A stretch of DNA of 18,385 bases from RGIG9079 sp964567845 (GTDB lineage: Bacteria; Bacteroidota; Bacteroidia; Bacteroidales; Marinifilaceae), in contig CAZMOG010000036.1 in assembly GCA_964567845.1 (NCBI GenBank), positions 1 through 18,385 on the forward strand, written 5' to 3'. The notes beneath the pieces are model-generated. The model saw only the letters and a program-made list of their open reading frames with translations. It was not told where the DNA came from and made no database searches. Made by a program: the position numbers and the translations under genes. Positions 1 through 6,859 of the stretch are shown piece by piece; the first letter of the stretch is position 1; every line of letters begins with the position of its first letter.

Positions 1-57
1 TCTCTATTAAATAATTATGTTAACTTCTACCAACCACTTTTGGCAACGTTACCTATT

Positions 58-1968
58 TTATTGTTTCGTTAGTTTGAGTTTTAAACCTCCCATGAATGTT
101 GCTTTTGGCATAGGGTATCCGGCCATAACTTCGTACTCTTGTGCCAAAATATTTTCTCCTTTTACATATAGAGACAAGCTTTTAGTTGCCTGATATTCTC
201 CTTGAATATCCCATAGTAGATACTCCTCTTTTTTCTTGTTATCAAGATCAGTATATAGCCCCTTAATATATTGAATGCCGGTCGATGCGCTCCATTTTCC
301 CTTTGTAAAGTTTGCTCCTGCAAACAGCTTGTGTTCGGGCGATGATAAAACCGGATTCTCCATGTATAACCAGCTATAGTTTGATGTCAGATTCCAATGG
401 CTGTTTATGATATAATTGACACTTAACTCAGCTCCATAGTTCTCGATTTTTCCTGAATTTTGGTTCAACATTCCACTGCCATTGGGGTTTGGCATGCGCA
501 TTATCAAATTCTTCCCATCAATGTAGTATAGGTTGACTCCATAATTGACCTTGTTGTTTGCAACTCTTTGATTGAATGACAATTCATAACTCCACATCTC
601 CTCGGGGTTTAGATTCGGATTCTGTGGAGGAAACATAAACATTTCGCGTATGGTCGGATTTCTAAAACCCTTGCTGACCATTGCCTTTACCTCGCTCTGA
701 TATGGTAAATGAAGGGCTACTCCTGCTTGTGGGATATATTGGGTTCCCGAGTGCGAATGGTGGTCAATTCTGAGTCCGGCATCGATTGTTACGACCGTAC
801 CGATGTTTTGGCGGAAATCGATATAGCCTGCATATTGATTCAGTTTCTTATCGGCAGAAATACTCTTATCACCGGAGCTATATTTGTTGTATGCCTTGCC
901 ACCGAAATGGAAGTAATCAAAGCCTGCTGTCAAGCGGTTGCCTTTGAAAAGTGCAGCGCTTTGATATATAGATATACCGGCCATTATGTCGTTTGAGTTA
1001 AAACGATACTCAAGTGGTGTTCCGCCGGGCCGGTATCCATCATTTATCCAATGCTTTCCCCAATTGTAGAATGCACTGATGCTTCCCGATGTGTATTTGT
1101 AGTTGTTTTGGACTGCAAAGTTTGCAACTCCACGTGTTATCCTTTGATCGTTGTCAATATATGGTTCCGTTATCGAGCCCGGGTTTGTTGCATTGAAGTG
1201 TGTAACATTAAGATCTCCCCATATGCTCCATTCATTATTCATTTCATACTTTAGTTTTGCATAGCCACCGTACTGCTCGAAGGGCATGTTGGGACGATGA
1301 CCGTCTGTTCGGCTGTAGTTTGCGGCAACGGTGCTACTGAAAGCGCCACGCCTGATTATGTTCGAGACCTCGCCTATAAAAGTTCCAAATGAACCTCCAC
1401 TAAGGTTAAAGTGGGTAAATACTCCATCCTCTTTGTTTTTGCGGGTAACTATATTGATAATGCCTCCCATGGCATTTGAGCCATATAGAACAGAAGCGGG
1501 TCCTCGGAGTACCTCAACACGTTCAGCAGTAAGTGTCTGGTAGGCATCGGCAATAGGGTGTCCCATAAGGCCCATGTATTGTGGGTGACCGTCAATAAGT
1601 ACCAGAACTCCGGTTGTCGGGAGTGAGGCTTGGGCCGGACCGCCAACTCCGCGAAGTGAAATTTGTCCCGATGCTCCTGTTGATACTCCATATCCCAAAA
1701 CTCCGCGAGAAGTGCTGAAGAGACCGGGAATGTGGTTGTTAAGAATAGGTAATATGGAACTTTCATTACTTGTTTCAAGGGTTTTGCGGTCTACAACCGA
1801 TACTGTCATTGGCAAATGGCGAATGTCGGTTTCATATCGAGTGCCTGTAACAACAACTTCGTTGACAATTTTGTTGCTCAATGTGTCACTCTCTGCTTTA
1901 GCATTGAAACTCAGTGCAGAAAATATTATTATTAAAGCACTGATATGTATAAAATTAGCTCTAATCAT
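58..1968 (-). CDS. TonB-dependent outer-membrane receptor
   Basis: This is a 636-residue TonB-dependent receptor that would import a scarce ligand across the outer membrane using TonB/ExbBD energy. The start chosen is the ATG at 1968. It gives a clean signal peptide (MIRANF..., hydrophobic core, cleavage near NAKA-ES at about residue 25), whereas the frame upstream to 2046 adds a lysine-rich stretch that no signal peptide needs. The plug domain runs from about residue 37 to 175: NEVVVTGTR, SLRGVGG, LIDGHP, then VEVLRGPASVLYGSNAMGGIINIVT, split here only by its conserved GPxSxLYG core. The rest is beta-barrel, with SKGFRNPTIREMF around two thirds of the way along and a BtuB/FepA-like end (KGENILAQEYEVMAGYPMP). 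The ligand is not determined. Methionine- and histidine-containing loops (MFMFPP, LIMRMPNPNGSGM, DHHSHSG) would suit a metal, metal chelate or heme, but this is weak. It is divergent from the LPS operon, with 119 bp between them. No SD-like site is seen. Confidence 0.93.
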   Translation of the reverse strand: MIRANFIHISALIIIFSALSFNAKAESDTLSNKIVNEVVVTGTRYETDIRHLPMTVSVVDRKTLETSNESSILPILNNHIPGLFSTSRGVLGYGVSTGASGQISLRGVGGPAQASLPTTGVLVLIDGHPQYMGLMGHPIADAYQTLTAERVEVLRGPASVLYGSNAMGGIINIVTRKNKEDGVFTHFNLSGGSFGTFIGEVSNIIRRGAFSSTVAANYSRTDGHRPNMPFEQYGGYAKLKYEMNNEWSIWGDLNVTHFNATNPGSITEPYIDNDQRITRGVANFAVQNNYKYTSGSISAFYNWGKHWINDGYRPGGTPLEYRFNSNDIMAGISIYQSAALFKGNRLTAGFDYFHFGGKAYNKYSSGDKSISADKKLNQYAGYIDFRQNIGTVVTIDAGLRIDHHSHSGTQYIPQAGVALHLPYQSEVKAMVSKGFRNPTIREMFMFPPQNPNLNPEEMWSYELSFNQRVANNKVNYGVNLYYIDGKNLIMRMPNPNGSGMLNQNSGKIENYGAELSVNYIINSHWNLTSNYSWLYMENPVLSSPEHKLFAGANFTKGKWSASTGIQYIKGLYTDLDNKKKEEYLLWDIQGEYQATKSLSLYVKGENILAQEYEVMAGYPMPKATFMGGLKLKLTKQ

Positions 1969-2028
1969 CGGTATAATTTTGCATTTTTTATCAATTAAGA
2001 CAATTTTTAATACAATTGGTTTAATTTG

Positions 2029-2060
2029 TTTGTTAGTAATGTACATTTTAATTACCTTTA
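2029..2060 (+). promoter_or_regulatory. Bacteroidetes-type promoter of the LPS operon
   Basis: A TTTG box at 2029-2032 is followed after exactly 20 bases by TACCTTTA at 2053-2060. This matches the Bacteroides sigma-ABfr consensus (TTTG, 19-21 bases, TAnnTTTG) except for the last base. Transcription would begin near 2067, about 20 bases before the ATG at 2088. It is the only promoter-like site seen ahead of the six-gene plus-strand operon. Confidence 0.6.
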
Positions 2061-2070
2061 CAACTGTAAA
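2057..2070. promoter_or_regulatory. TTTACA-N2-TGTAAA dyad, candidate operator
   Basis: A perfect 6-2-6 inverted repeat overlaps the -7 box of the operon promoter and reaches past the predicted transcription start, where a bound repressor would block RNA polymerase. Its core, TACA-N2-TGTA, is the half-site arrangement known for BlaI/MecI/CopY-family repressors. No such regulator is encoded in the window. It could also influence the divergent receptor gene. A chance palindrome is possible. Confidence 0.35.
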
Positions 2071-2087
2071 TTTTAAAAAAACATATT

Positions 2088-2693
2088 ATGAAATTCACTG
2101 AGTTATGTAACACCATTTTTGAGCGTGTTATTGATGATTACCATAAGACAGACAATGTAGATACTCCAAGTGCCAACCCGTATGAGTTTAAAACAATTGA
2201 GTACTATTTGTATTTGAAGAACTGGATTGACACTGTACAGTGGCATTTCGAGGATATTATTCGCGATCCGAATATCGATCCCAAGGAGGCTTTGGTGTTG
2301 AAACGCAGAATTGATAAGTCAAATCAGGATAGAACCGATTTGGTAGAGTTGATTGACAGTTACTTCTTGGATAAGTATAAAGATGTTGAGGTTCTTCCCG
2401 AGGCGGTAATCAATACCGAAAGTCCTGCATGGGCAGTTGATAGACTTTCAATTCTTGCTCTTAAGATTTATCATATGCAGGAGCAGGTTGATCGTACCGA
2501 TGCTTCCGAGGAGCATATTGCTCAGTGTACAAAGAAATTGAATGTGCTGTTGGAGCAACGCAAGGATTTGTCATCTGCAATTGAGCAGTTGATCTGCGAT
2601 ATTGAGAGTGGACGTAGATACATGAAGGTCTATAAACAGATGAAAATGTATAACGATCCCGATACCAATCCAATTCTTTACGGTAAGAAGTAA
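2088..2693 (+). CDS. DUF4254 family protein, first gene of the LPS operon
   Basis: This 201-residue soluble protein is rich in charged helices. I recognise it as the DUF4254 family, which is typical of Bacteroidetes and often sits beside heptosyltransferase genes. Its biochemical role is not known. There is no signal peptide or membrane segment, so it should be cytoplasmic. The sequence is almost entirely helical in character, with a conserved-looking N-terminal half (NPYEFKTIEYYLYLKNWIDT, then QWHFEDIIRDP) and two later helical stretches, about residues 110-140 and 140-185, that could form coiled coils. Translation starts at the ATG 21 bases after the predicted transcription start. The next gene follows after 17 bases, so the two are almost certainly co-transcribed. 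The linkage suggests a job in LPS core assembly, for example as an accessory to the glycosyltransferase, but this is inference from position only. Confidence 0.85.
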   Translation: MKFTELCNTIFERVIDDYHKTDNVDTPSANPYEFKTIEYYLYLKNWIDTVQWHFEDIIRDPNIDPKEALVLKRRIDKSNQDRTDLVELIDSYFLDKYKDVEVLPEAVINTESPAWAVDRLSILALKIYHMQEQVDRTDASEEHIAQCTKKLNVLLEQRKDLSSAIEQLICDIESGRRYMKVYKQMKMYNDPDTNPILYGKK

Positions 2694-2710
2694 TTCTTTT
2701 AAAATTCTGT

Positions 2711-3760
2711 ATGGAAGAGCATTTATTGGTTGTTCGATTATCCGCAATGGGCGATGTTGCAATGACAGTTCCTGTCATTGCGGATTTAGCGAGCAGTAAT
2801 CCAAATATTAAAATCACGGTCTTGAGCCGTGATTTTTTGCGTCCTATGTTTGATAAACTTCCTGATAATGTGAGGTTTATGGTATTTGATGCTAAAGGAA
2901 AACATAAGGGATTTTCCGGTTTGAATCTACTATATAAAGAGTTGAAAGCGGAGGGTTTTACTGCGTTTGCTGATTTGCACGATGTATTGAGAACCAAATA
3001 TTTAAGATTGCGATTTACACTCGCAGGAGTAAAGGTTGCCCATATCGATAAAGGACGCAATGATAAGAAGGCTCTTGTTAAGCATAAGATTTTTAGGCAG
3101 TTAAAACCTACTATTCAACGCTACAGAGAGGTATTTGAAAAGTTAGGATTGAAAATTTCTGATCACTTTGTCTCAATCTTTGGAGGTGGAAAAGCCTCTA
3201 TAGACCATTTGATTGAACCTCTTAGTTTGCCTGTTACAGGTCATAATGAAGAACGCTGGATAGGTGTGGCCCCTTTTGCAGCTCACAAAGGTAAGGCCTA
3301 TCCTGTTGAAAAGATGCAAAGGTGCGTAGAACTTCTTGCTGCTAAACCGTATTATCGCATATTTTGTTTTGGAGCAGGAGAGACCGAGACCTCGATTCTT
3401 GATAGCTGGTGTGGCGAAAATGTACACTGCGTTGCAGGAAAATTACTTTTGAAGCGGGAGTTGGAGTTAATGAGTAATCTGGATGTGATGGTGAGTATGG
3501 ATTCTGCCAATATGCATCTGGCCTCGCTCGTAAAGATTCCCGTTGTATCGGTGTGGGGAGCAACACACCCCTTTGCCGGATTTATGGGTTGGGGACAGAG
3601 TGAAAATTATGCTGTACAAAGGGATATGGCTTGTCGTCCATGCTCAATATATGGAAATCGTCCATGTAGCCGAAGTGCAGAATTTGAATGTTTGGATATA
3701 GATCCAAGCCTGATTGTGGCTAAAATAGAATCAATAATTAATAGAGAGAAAAACAGATGA
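2711..3760 (+). CDS. Glycosyltransferase family 9, ADP-heptose:LPS heptosyltransferase-like
   Basis: This 349-residue GT9 (WaaC/WaaF-type) enzyme would transfer heptose, or a related sugar from an ADP- or nucleotide-sugar, onto the growing LPS core at the cytoplasmic face of the inner membrane. The N-terminal signature RLSAMGDVAMTVPVIADL is at residues 9-26. DLHDVLRTKYLR, residues 88-99, lies in the acceptor-side lobe. The C-terminal donor lobe shows GVAPFAAHKGKAYP (185-198), FGAGETE (220-226) and the diagnostic SMDSANMHLA...VVSVWGATHP (262-287). A cysteine-rich tail (CRPCSIYGNRPC, 308-319) is typical of the Bacteroidetes members. It ends in an ATGA overlap with the kinase gene, which implies translational coupling. 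Two strong hairpins lie inside its first 130 bases (listed separately). The exact sugar is not readable from sequence, and other core sugars are possible. Confidence 0.92.
   Translation: MEEHLLVVRLSAMGDVAMTVPVIADLASSNPNIKITVLSRDFLRPMFDKLPDNVRFMVFDAKGKHKGFSGLNLLYKELKAEGFTAFADLHDVLRTKYLRLRFTLAGVKVAHIDKGRNDKKALVKHKIFRQLKPTIQRYREVFEKLGLKISDHFVSIFGGGKASIDHLIEPLSLPVTGHNEERWIGVAPFAAHKGKAYPVEKMQRCVELLAAKPYYRIFCFGAGETETSILDSWCGENVHCVAGKLLLKRELELMSNLDVMVSMDSANMHLASLVKIPVVSVWGATHPFAGFMGWGQSENYAVQRDMACRPCSIYGNRPCSRSAEFECLDIDPSLIVAKIESIINREKNR
2759..2781 (+). other. Perfect 10-bp hairpin within the start of the GT9 gene
   Basis: GCAATGACAG (2759-2768) and CTGTCATTGC (2772-2781) pair perfectly around a three-base loop, within codons 17-24 of the gene. 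An alternative pairing, CCGCAATG (2742-2749) with CATTGCGG (2776-2783), would compete with it. It may act on RNA folding or be a chance result of the coding sequence. Confidence 0.4.
2810..2838 (+). terminator. Terminator-like hairpin inside the GT9 coding region
   Basis: AAAATCACGG (2810-2819) pairs perfectly with CCGTGATTTT (2827-2836) around a seven-base loop, and the run TTTTTT ends at 2838. This is the shape of an intrinsic terminator, with an A-tract on the other side that would suit the opposite strand too. It lies within an open reading frame, so translating ribosomes should normally suppress it. Premature termination or attenuation is possible but unproven. Confidence 0.35.
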
Positions 3761-4515
3761 AAATAAATGTTGCGCCTGACTATGTCGAGTTCTCCGGATG
3801 GTTCCATGATATCGTTGAGAACTTTTATGAAAAAGAGGGCGAGGTATTGTGGAACGGTCGTAATGTCATAAAACGTTTTGAGATTGATGGAAAGGCCTTT
3901 GTGGTAAAGAAATACAAAAGAGCAAACTTCATTCAGAGAATAGTTTATACGCTTTTTAAAAAGACAAAAGCAAGGCGCGCCTTCGAGTTTGCCGAGGAGT
4001 ATCGCAGATTGGGGATTGACACTCCGCGTCAGGTTGCTTATGTAGAGGAGAACGAGGGCGGCTTTTTTACAATAGGCTATTTTATTGCAGAGAATTGTGG
4101 TAAACCCGGCATTTTGGAACTCTTGCCTCGTGATAGCGATGGAGATGATGAGTTTGATAATAGTGCAGCAAGGGCTATTGCTGCCGAGATATTCAAACTT
4201 CACAGAATGGGGGTTATGCATGGTGATTTGAATTTGAGTAACTTCCTATATGAAAAAACTGAAAATGGAGAGTTCCGTTTTACTATAATCGATATTAATC
4301 GAACAAAATTTTATATTCCAAATAAAAAACAATGTGCGGAAAATCTGGCCAAGGTTACACACAATCGTGAACAGCTGGAATTTATTGTACGTGAATATTG
4401 CACTCTTCGTAAGTGGGAATTTGAACCTTTCTACGCAGAGGTATATGCAACTTTGCGACGCCGTGAGCGTCAGAAATCATTTAAGCGATTCGTAAAGAAT
4501 GGTTTTAAACACTAA
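3757..4515 (+). CDS. Kdo/WaaP-type lipopolysaccharide kinase-like protein
   Basis: This 252-residue cytoplasmic protein has the fold signature of the Kdo kinase / WaaP family, small eukaryote-like kinases that phosphorylate Kdo or heptose in the LPS inner core with ATP. Visible kinase elements are a VVKKYKR lysine strand (residues 49-55, the likely ATP-binding lysine), a helix RAFEFAEEYRRLGI that could supply the partner glutamate, the catalytic loop HRMGVMHGDLNLSN (149-162, with H155, D157 and N162), and IIDINR (177-182), whose D179 takes the place of the DFG aspartate. The C-terminus is basic. All key residues appear present, so it should be active. The start overlaps the GT9 stop by four bases. 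A role in phosphorylating the Kdo or first core sugar fits the neighbours, but the acceptor is inferred. Confidence 0.85.
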   Translation: MKINVAPDYVEFSGWFHDIVENFYEKEGEVLWNGRNVIKRFEIDGKAFVVKKYKRANFIQRIVYTLFKKTKARRAFEFAEEYRRLGIDTPRQVAYVEENEGGFFTIGYFIAENCGKPGILELLPRDSDGDDEFDNSAARAIAAEIFKLHRMGVMHGDLNLSNFLYEKTENGEFRFTIIDINRTKFYIPNKKQCAENLAKVTHNREQLEFIVREYCTLRKWEFEPFYAEVYATLRRRERQKSFKRFVKNGFKH

Positions 4516-4531
4516 TTCAAAAAATTGAGAG

Positions 4532-6475
4532 GTGAATAAATTTATAAAGGTCATAAGATATTTGTTGTCGGTTCATTTGACCGGCTTGTTGATGTTTTCA
4601 CTTACCAGGGTGATTCTCTTTATTTCAGCATACGAAATGCTTGGAGGTGAAAATGCTTTGGATACCGGTTGGTCAATGGTTGCATCAGCATTCTTGCGTG
4701 GATTGTGGTTTGACAACGTAATAGCTTGTTACATATTGACATTGCCGCTATTACTGCTTTCAATTACAGTAATCTTTAACCTGAATATTCGTCCCTTCTT
4801 GCGAATATCATCATTATGGTACGTGTTACTGTATTCACTCTCGTTTTTAATTTCTGTTATCAATATTCCATACTTCAAATATTTCTTTACCCCGATAAAT
4901 AGCTCGATTTTTGAGTGGTTTGAGTATGCTTCAACTACTGCATCCATGGCATTGGGCGAGGGCTCGTATATTTTGTATCTGTTGATATGGGTGGCGTTGT
5001 CGGTAATATTTACCGTTGTATTGCTTAAGTGTGAAAGGGCATGTGTCAACTCAATAAAGCGTTCGGACAATAATAGATCGTTCCCTGAATTTGTGATAGT
5101 TGTAGCATTATGCTGTGTGGCATTTTATGGCTGCTATATAGGGTTGCGAGGCAGATTAGGTTACAATCCTATCAAGGTTAGTCAGGCATATTTCTGTCGT
5201 AACCCATTCTTGAATCAGTTGGGATTATCACCGGTGCATTATTTGCTATACAGCTCTATTGATATGTCCCGTTCAGAGAATAATTATATCTCTTTAATGG
5301 ATAGTAATGAGGCGCAACAATATTATACTGGCTATATGGCTGAAAAGAGTTTTGTGTCGGATAGTGTTCCACAAGTAGCTCCAAAAAATGTTGTGTTTAT
5401 TATAATGGAATCCATGTCCGCCAAATTTATGGAGCGTTTTGGAGGAGATAAAGGGGTAACTCCATTTCTGGATAGTATCTACAATGAGTCAATTTCCTTC
5501 CCGAACTTCTATTCGTCGGGAGTTCATACAAATCATGGACTATTCTCATCATTATACTCCTATCCTGCACTAATGCGCAGAAACCTAATGAAGGGATCGG
5601 TAATTCCAACATACGAATATGGGTTACCACAAAAATTGTTGAGTAGTGGTTATAAAACTGCATTCTTTATGACTCACGAATCGCAGTATGATAATATGAA
5701 TGGTTTCTTTAGAACAAATGGCTATGAAGATATTTATGCCGAGGAGAATTATCCTGCATCGAAAGTAGTTAATAGCTTTGGTGTGGCCGATGATTATCTG
5801 TTTGAATATGCATTGCCTGTATTGAATGGATATGCCGAGAGTGACAAGCCATTCTTTGCAACAATATTAACAATCAGTAACCATCCTCCATACGTATTGC
5901 CCGATTGGTTCAAAGCAAAAAACAGTGAAATGGAGTATGCCATTGTTGAATATGCAGATCACTGTATTGCAGAGTTCTTCAAGAAGGCTCAAACGGAACC
6001 TTGGTTTAATGAAACCATTTTTGTTTTCATGGGCGATCATGGAAAGGTAGTAGGTAACTCAATGAGTGAAATGCCTGAATCGTATAATCATGTACCGTTT
6101 ATGATTTATTACAACGGGGTAGAGCCTCGTGAAATGTGCGGTTTTGCAGGCCAGATGGATGTTACTCCAACACTGCTTGATATACTCGGTGTGGAGCATA
6201 AAAACAGCTCTTTTGGTCTTGATTTGATGCAGGTGGAGCGTGAACAAATCTTCTATACATCGGACAATGCTATTGGTGCAAGGGATTCGAACCGTTTGTA
6301 CATATACATGCCACAGGGAGAGAAAGAGTTGTATTATAATCTTACCGAACAGGGAATAGTTCCTGTTATCCAATCTGATTCAGCTTTTAGTGAATTGAAG
6401 AGATATGGATTAAGTATGATTCAGGCAACCGAAGATTATATGAAAGCGAAACGCGCAGAGATATATGAGCAGTAA
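4532..6475 (+). CDS. LTA-synthase-like membrane phosphotransferase (sulfatase superfamily)
   Basis: This 647-residue inner-membrane protein has five or so N-terminal membrane segments (about residues 12-32, 63-83, 93-112, 146-166 and 186-204) and a periplasmic alkaline-phosphatase/sulfatase domain from about residue 284. Catalytic-site features are E293 in MESMSA (metal), T333 in GVHTNHGLF as the likely nucleophile, SNHPPYVLP (449-457), FMGDHG (499-504) and H520. LTA synthases, phosphoglycerol transferases and phosphoethanolamine transferases share this layout. A Gram-negative Bacteroidetes has no lipoteichoic acid, so the enzyme more likely moves phosphoethanolamine or phosphoglycerol from a phospholipid onto LPS or another envelope glycan. 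The start is a GTG at 4532, 16 bases after the kinase stop. It keeps the whole first membrane helix, whereas the first in-frame ATG (residue 21) would cut it. The gene overlaps the next one by 11 bases. Confidence 0.88.
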   Translation: MNKFIKVIRYLLSVHLTGLLMFSLTRVILFISAYEMLGGENALDTGWSMVASAFLRGLWFDNVIACYILTLPLLLLSITVIFNLNIRPFLRISSLWYVLLYSLSFLISVINIPYFKYFFTPINSSIFEWFEYASTTASMALGEGSYILYLLIWVALSVIFTVVLLKCERACVNSIKRSDNNRSFPEFVIVVALCCVAFYGCYIGLRGRLGYNPIKVSQAYFCRNPFLNQLGLSPVHYLLYSSIDMSRSENNYISLMDSNEAQQYYTGYMAEKSFVSDSVPQVAPKNVVFIIMESMSAKFMERFGGDKGVTPFLDSIYNESISFPNFYSSGVHTNHGLFSSLYSYPALMRRNLMKGSVIPTYEYGLPQKLLSSGYKTAFFMTHESQYDNMNGFFRTNGYEDIYAEENYPASKVVNSFGVADDYLFEYALPVLNGYAESDKPFFATILTISNHPPYVLPDWFKAKNSEMEYAIVEYADHCIAEFFKKAQTEPWFNETIFVFMGDHGKVVGNSMSEMPESYNHVPFMIYYNGVEPREMCGFAGQMDVTPTLLDILGVEHKNSSFGLDLMQVEREQIFYTSDNAIGARDSNRLYIYMPQGEKELYYNLTEQGIVPVIQSDSAFSELKRYGLSMIQATEDYMKAKRAEIYEQ

Positions 6476-6836
6476 ATTAAAAGAGGCCTTCAGGTTCTGT
6501 ATCGTTGGAGGATTTGCAACTCTATTGCATTATGGTTTGTATTGGATTCTGATGCAATACATTAATGTAAATGTTGCCTATGCTGCCGGATACATATTGA
6601 GCTTTATTGCCAATTTCTACCTTACAGCCTATTTTACCTTTCGAGTTGCACCCTCGCTCAAAAAAGCGGTAGGTATGGGTGGGGCTCATTTGGTGAATTT
6701 CCTGTTGCATATGGGATTGCTCAACCTGTTTCTGTTGATGGGAATACCCGAGAAATGGGCTCCGATTCCGGTATTTGCAATAGCAATACCTGTTAACTTT
6801 CTGCTTGTGCGTTTTGTATTTAAAAGGCGAAATTGA
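6465..6836 (+). CDS. GtrA family membrane protein (putative lipid-linked sugar flippase)
   Basis: This 123-residue protein consists of four transmembrane helices (about residues 8-30, 35-57, 68-92 and 98-118) and a short basic tail ending FVFKRRN, as is usual for GtrA-like proteins. Typical family features are FCIVGGFATLLHYGLYW near the start and YILSFIANFYLTAYFTF in the second helix. GtrA proteins are thought to help move undecaprenyl-phosphate-linked sugars across the inner membrane for use by periplasmic glycosyltransferases. The gene begins inside the end of the phosphotransferase gene (11-base overlap) and is followed by a GtrB-like GT2 gene, the classical partner. Family assignment is firm. 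The sugar carried is unknown. Confidence 0.9.
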   Translation: MSSKLKEAFRFCIVGGFATLLHYGLYWILMQYINVNVAYAAGYILSFIANFYLTAYFTFRVAPSLKKAVGMGGAHLVNFLLHMGLLNLFLLMGIPEKWAPIPVFAIAIPVNFLLVRFVFKRRN

Positions 6837-6859
6837 TTAAACAATATAATTGCTACTCT

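Noticed and set aside
1..57. Possible terminator or operator downstream of the receptor gene, including near-palindrome GGCAACGTTACC at 42-53.
   Set aside because: The symmetry is imperfect and short, no T-run follows on the minus strand, and the window ends too soon to judge.
1969..2046. An extended start for the TonB receptor at 2046.
   Set aside because: It would place a lysine-rich stretch before the signal peptide; the ATG at 1968 gives a normal signal sequence.
2682..2700. AAGAA-N4-TTCTT followed by T residues after DUF4254 as a terminator.
   Set aside because: It is only a five-pair A/T-rich stem; the close spacing to GT9 favours co-transcription.
2461..3060. A 199-codon minus-strand open frame across the DUF4254/GT9 junction.
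   Set aside because: It is antisense to two well-supported genes, with no recognisable domain and a composition typical of a shadow frame.
3607..4221. A 204-codon minus-strand open frame opposite the GT9 end and kinase gene.
   Set aside because: It is antisense to two genes with clear family motifs, and its translation shows no domain.
6833..6859. A TTG start for the GT2 gene overlapping the GtrA stop.
   Set aside because: The ATG at 6860 fits the usual family N-terminus; TTG starts are rare and the extra nine residues are not needed.
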